13,852 bases of DNA, from contig PMFP01000056.1 of the NCBI GenBank assembly GCA_003155175.1, forward strand, positions 1 to 13,852, read 5' to 3'. Under the pieces are notes generated by a model. That model made no database searches. It was not told the origin of the DNA and saw only the letters and a list, made by a program, of their open reading frames with translations. Positions within the stretch are counted from its first letter, which is position 1; each line of letters opens with the position of its first letter. Source of the DNA: Vulcanimicrobiota bacterium. GTDB taxonomy: Bacteria; Vulcanimicrobiota; Vulcanimicrobiia; Vulcanimicrobiales; Vulcanimicrobiaceae. Both the position numbers and the translations under genes were made by a program. Below, one piece after another: positions 12,621 to 13,852 of the stretch.

Positions 12621-13852
12621 TTACGTTAACTCGAGCTGCGGGTCGTCGTCCTTGCCGAGCCGTCCGGCGATCTGCTCGAGCTCGCCGAAGCCGATGAGAA
12701 TCTTGCGCGGCTTCGTGCCCTCGTGCGGCCCGACGACTTTGAACTCCTCGAGCTGCTTCATCAAGCGCACGGCACGTGGATGGCCGATCGAAAACTGCGA
12801 CTGCAGCTGGGCGGTGGACGCGTAGTTGGCTTCGATGATGAACTTGGCGGCATCGTAGCAGAGCGGATCCGTGTCTTTACGGGCGGCGTCTTCGTCGCTG
12901 ACCGGCACGACCTCCACGTCCAGCAGGTTCTCCGGCCGCGCCTGACGCGCCCAGAAATCGACCAGCCGGCCGACCTCGTTGTTGTTGATGAGCGCGCCTT
13001 GAGCGCGAATCGGTTTGGGCGAATCGATCGGGAAGTACAGCATGTCGCCGCGCCCGAGCAGCCGCTCGGCGCCGGCCATGTCGAGAATCGTGCGCGAGTC
13101 CACCTGCGAACTCACCGCGAACGAAATGCGCGACGGGATGTTGGCCTTGATGAGGCCCGTAATCACGTCGACCGACGGACGCTGCGTCGCCACGATAAGA
13201 TGAATGCCCGTGGCGCGAGCCAATTGCGCCAACCGCATGATCGTCGTTTCGACTTTCGCCGGCGCGACCAGCATGAGATCGGCGAGTTCGTCGATGATGA
13301 TGACGACGTAGGGCAGCGTCTCGTCGGGATACTTCGCATTGTACTCTTCGATCTTGCGCACGCCGGCCTTGGCGAAGCGCTCGTACCGCGAGTCCATCTC
13401 TTTGGTCATCTCGAAGAGCGCGCCGGCCGCCATGCGCGGGTCCACGATGACGTCCTTGATCAGGTGCGGTATGCCGTTGTAGACGGTCAGCTCGACGCGC
13501 TTGGGATCGATCATCAGCATCTGCACCTGGTCGGGCGTCGCCGATACCAGCAGCGACGCGATGATCGTGTTCAAGCAAACCGATTTGCCCGAGCCGGTCG
13601 CACCGGCGACCAAGAGATGCGGCATTTTCCCTAAGTCGCTGAAGACCGCGTTGCCGGTGATGTCCTTGCCCAGCGCCATCCAGAGCGGCGGAATGTGGCC
13701 GCGCTGCGGCAGTGCGTCGAGAATGCTGCGAATCGAAACGACCGAGACGGTCAGGTTCGGCACCTCGATGCCGACCGCCGACTTGCCGGGAATCGGCGCC
13801 TCGATGCGGACCGTGGTCGCGGCCAGCGCGAGCGCGATGTCGTCGGCGAGCG
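12621..13852 (-). CDS. ftsK: DNA translocase FtsK/SpoIIIE (C-terminal 409 residues; N-terminus beyond window edge)
   Basis: FtsK/SpoIIIE pumps chromosomal DNA through the closing septum. The visible part begins in the translocase beta domain (RIEAPIPGKSAVGIEVPN, about 13800-13755), followed by Walker A GATGSGKS (about 13581-13604), LMIDPKRVEL, Walker B VIIIDELADLM (about 13281-13313), VATQRPSVDVITG and SSQVDSRTILD, and ends with a winged-helix gamma domain (about 12700-12875). Membrane helices and the variable linker expected at the N-terminus lie outside the window, and the frame is open to the edge, so no start can be given. The gamma domain differs from the usual pattern: the basic QRRFRIGY-type segment reads QSQFSIGH here. 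It is first in the visible cluster and is followed by the PAP2 gene after seven bases. Confidence 0.97.
   Translation of the reverse strand, partial: LADDIALALAATTVRIEAPIPGKSAVGIEVPNLTVSVVSIRSILDALPQRGHIPPLWMALGKDITGNAVFSDLGKMPHLLVAGATGSGKSVCLNTIIASLLVSATPDQVQMLMIDPKRVELTVYNGIPHLIKDVIVDPRMAAGALFEMTKEMDSRYERFAKAGVRKIEEYNAKYPDETLPYVVIIIDELADLMLVAPAKVETTIMRLAQLARATGIHLIVATQRPSVDVITGLIKANIPSRISFAVSSQVDSRTILDMAGAERLLGRGDMLYFPIDSPKPIRAQGALINNNEVGRLVDFWARQARPENLLDVEVVPVSDEDAARKDTDPLCYDAAKFIIEANYASTAQLQSQFSIGHPRAVRLMKQLEEFKVVGPHEGTKPRKILIGFGELEQIAGRLGKDDDPQLELT

Noticed and set aside
1..13852. Mobile element, phage, toxin-antitoxin or defence system
   Set aside because: No transposase, integrase, nuclease, terminal repeat or toxin-like gene pair is seen, and nearly every base is taken by conserved housekeeping genes.

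Overview
This GC-rich window holds 13 protein-coding genes packed with almost no spacer; the longest gap is 48 bases, so no stretch over 300 bases lacks a gene. No tRNA, rRNA, CRISPR array, insertion sequence, prophage or attachment site is visible. Twelve genes lie on the minus strand and one (mnmA) on the plus strand. The content is chromosomal housekeeping, not a mobile island.

Reading in the direction of minus-strand transcription, the first unit (13852 to 8917) is ftsK (5' end missing), a PAP2-family membrane phosphatase, then mqnE, mqnA and mqnC, three enzymes of the futalosine route to menaquinone. The mqn genes overlap by 4 and 17 bases, so they are very likely co-transcribed and translationally coupled. 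mnmA (tRNA 2-thiouridylase) then runs the opposite way, abutting mqnC stop to stop with no bases between. Past a 48-base divergent gap containing a strong hairpin, the second unit (7788 to 1) is rodZ, yajQ, rimO, an LCP-family cell-envelope transferase, a NodB-type polysaccharide deacetylase, a 61-residue membrane protein, a beta-propeller (NHL-like) lipoprotein, and secA (3' part missing). Spacings there run from an 8-base overlap to a 37-base gap, so it reads as one long operon linking cell shape, ribosome modification, wall-polymer attachment, wall trimming and protein export.

Organism: futalosine menaquinone synthesis, LCP and NodB proteins, an ftsK-rodZ-rimO neighbourhood like that of Firmicutes-related and Deinococcus-like lineages, heavy use of GTG and TTG starts, and a lipoprotein with Lys-Pro-Thr-Pro linkers together suggest an uncultured or little-cultured bacterial phylum of the Terrabacteria side. 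Candidatus Eremiobacterota (WPS-2) is my best guess, but this is inference from general resemblance, not a search.

I see no strong case for a wholly new biological system. The most interesting points are the altered DNA-recognition segment of FtsK, a Cys-x3-Cys insertion beside the active site of the LCP enzyme, the unknown small membrane protein and propeller lipoprotein just upstream of secA, the degenerate motif 1 of the PAP2 enzyme, and the hairpin that sits where the rodZ ribosome binding site should be.
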